Under the pieces are notes generated by a model. The model ran no database searches, had not been told where the DNA came from, and worked only from the letters and a program-made list of their open reading frames with translations. Shown here one piece after another: positions 50,852 to 51,631 of a DNA stretch of 51,631 nt. Source of the DNA: Myxococcales bacterium (GTDB lineage: Bacteria > Myxococcota > UBA727 > GCA-2721815); assembly GCA_002721815.1 (NCBI GenBank), contig PBLQ01000010.1, forward strand, positions 17,594-69,224, given 5' to 3'. Every line of letters starts with the position of its first letter. Within the stretch, counting starts at the first letter, position 1. The translations under genes were made by a program, and so were the position numbers.

Positions 50852-51631
50852 ATGAAATGCCAACAAATCCTTGTTACTTTACTGTGCACCACCGTGCTTT
50901 CAACCTTTGCCGCTTGCACTGGCAATGACGGCGAAGATGGTGCACCGGGTAAGAATGGCGCTGACGGTGCCAATGGTACGAACGGTACCGATGGCACGAA
51001 CGGTACCAATGGCACAAACGGTACCAATGGCACGAACGGTACCAATGGCACGAACGGTACCAATGGCACGAACGGTACCGATGGCCACGAAGTACTTATT
51101 GTGGTCACGGACGTTGCGGCAGATCCAGACGCTGTCGATGGCGTGGATGGTTGTACTTTTGGTGGCAAACTTATCGAAACAGGTTTAGATGACGGCGAAG
51201 GAACGGCGAATAACGGCATTCTCGATGCCGATGAGGTAGATGAGAGCATCTACCTTTGTAACGGGAGAGATGGCAGCGCGATGCTGGCCGCCTCTGGCAC
51301 GATTGAGCCTGGCGCGTACCTGTCCCTTGACCTACCAGAAGATTCAGAAAATCTGAGCTATCACGCACAGGTACTGGCTAACGGGCAAGTCATTGATCAT
51401 GCGGATTACGGCCAGCGCTTCAGCCCACTTATCTCGCAAATCACCGTTGTCGATTCATTACACATCGCTGGCGATCTGGGCGTAACAGAACTCATCGATG
51501 GAAACTTTGCGCTTATTTTTTGCGGAACATCTTTGGACGCCGATCTGGAGAACACCGACTCAGAAGACTACGAACTCTATTTTACCGTTATTGACCCTGC
51601 TGGAGCGACCACAGTTGCTCCGAAAGTTCTT
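50852..51631 (+). CDS. Collagen-like lipoprotein (partial, runs off the window)
   Basis: At least 260 residues; no stop before the window end. Lipoprotein signal (STFAAC, Cys22), then a Gly-x-y collagen-like stretch (about residues 26-78) that is mostly GTN/GTD triplets, then a short domain with GVDGCTFGGKLIETGLDD and VDESIYLCNG of a type often found after such repeats, and a beta-rich C-terminal part. Probably a surface rod with a head domain. ATG 50852 has AGAGGGAG upstream. The repeat DNA is nearly perfect at 18 bp (next entry), so repeat number may vary between strains. Confidence 0.85.
   Translation, partial: MKCQQILVTLLCTTVLSTFAACTGNDGEDGAPGKNGADGANGTNGTDGTNGTNGTNGTNGTNGTNGTNGTNGTNGTDGHEVLIVVTDVAADPDAVDGVDGCTFGGKLIETGLDDGEGTANNGILDADEVDESIYLCNGRDGSAMLAASGTIEPGAYLSLDLPEDSENLSYHAQVLANGQVIDHADYGQRFSPLISQITVVDSLHIAGDLGVTELIDGNFALIFCGTSLDADLENTDSEDYELYFTVIDPAGATTVAPKVL
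50981..51088 (+). repeat. Six tandem 18 bp units coding the collagen-like stretch
   Basis: The unit AACGGTACCAATGGCACG is repeated six times in phase (50981-51088) with only a few base changes, coding Asn-Gly-Thr-Asn-Gly-Thr. Each unit contains GGTACC. Near-identity at the DNA level suggests recent expansion. Confidence 0.95.

Noticed and set aside
50503-50928. Open frame of 141 codons across the terminator
   Set aside because: It reads through a strong terminator hairpin and overlaps the lipoprotein start; no features.
1-51631. CRISPR array or toxin-antitoxin/phage defence system
   Set aside because: No regularly spaced repeats apart from the coding 18 bp units, and no cas, restriction or toxin-like genes were recognised.

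Overview
The window looks like chromosome from a Gram-negative bacterium of the Myxococcota / former Deltaproteobacteria type, possibly a Bradymonadia-like lineage. This is inferred from family content: a Ser/Thr kinase with PEGA repeats, many Cys-rich secreted lipoproteins, two DUF2330 proteins with MYXO-CTERM-like tails, a TonB-dependent receptor carrying its own TonB-like domain, and a DUF4215-type Cys-rich repeat. Genes are densely packed, often with 1-4 bp overlaps. No phage or CRISPR array was seen. No search could be run, so names rest on motifs and remembered family sequences.

Layout. 1-8.4 kb: tail of an unknown gene, a degenerate HD-GYP protein paired with a HEAT-repeat protein, pyruvate phosphate dikinase, and a membrane kinase with PEGA repeats. 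8.5-14.4 kb: an envelope set (TPR/signal-peptide protein, two lipoproteins, large TonB-dependent receptor). 14.4-18.4 kb: PHA-system-like protein, TlyA methyltransferase, a left-handed beta-helix protein, Nudix hydrolase, UppP. 18.7-23.9 kb: tight three-gene operon of two DUF2330 proteins and a pentaheme c-type lipoprotein with a TPR-like C-terminus. 23.9-29.4 kb (minus): tRNA-Leu, murB, nth, hyuA, hyuB. 29.5-37.6 kb: secreted or lipid-anchored proteins (Cys-rich lipoprotein, thioredoxin-like lipoprotein, SGNH hydrolase, HAD phosphatase, two paralogous LAS-type metallopeptidase lipoproteins).

37.9-44.8 kb holds an arginine operon argF'-argG-argE'-argB(A)-argC-argH of the Xanthomonas type. It uses N-acetylornithine transcarbamylase and N-acetylcitrulline deacetylase instead of ornithine transcarbamylase. 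With an argD supplied elsewhere it would take glutamate to arginine. argG carries an in-frame TAA 40 codons before its expected end, and the rest of the ArgG C-terminus is intact behind it; this is the most specific oddity in the window.

44.8-51.6 kb: a lysine 2,3-aminomutase-type radical SAM enzyme, tRNA-Asn with terminator, a 1.1 kb gene-poor stretch with a decayed IS91-family transposase remnant, a large metallopeptidase/beta-helix lipoprotein, and a collagen-like lipoprotein that runs off the end. The best candidates for undescribed biology are the DUF2330/pentaheme operon, the interrupted argG, the LAS peptidase pair and the metallopeptidase/beta-helix lipoprotein.
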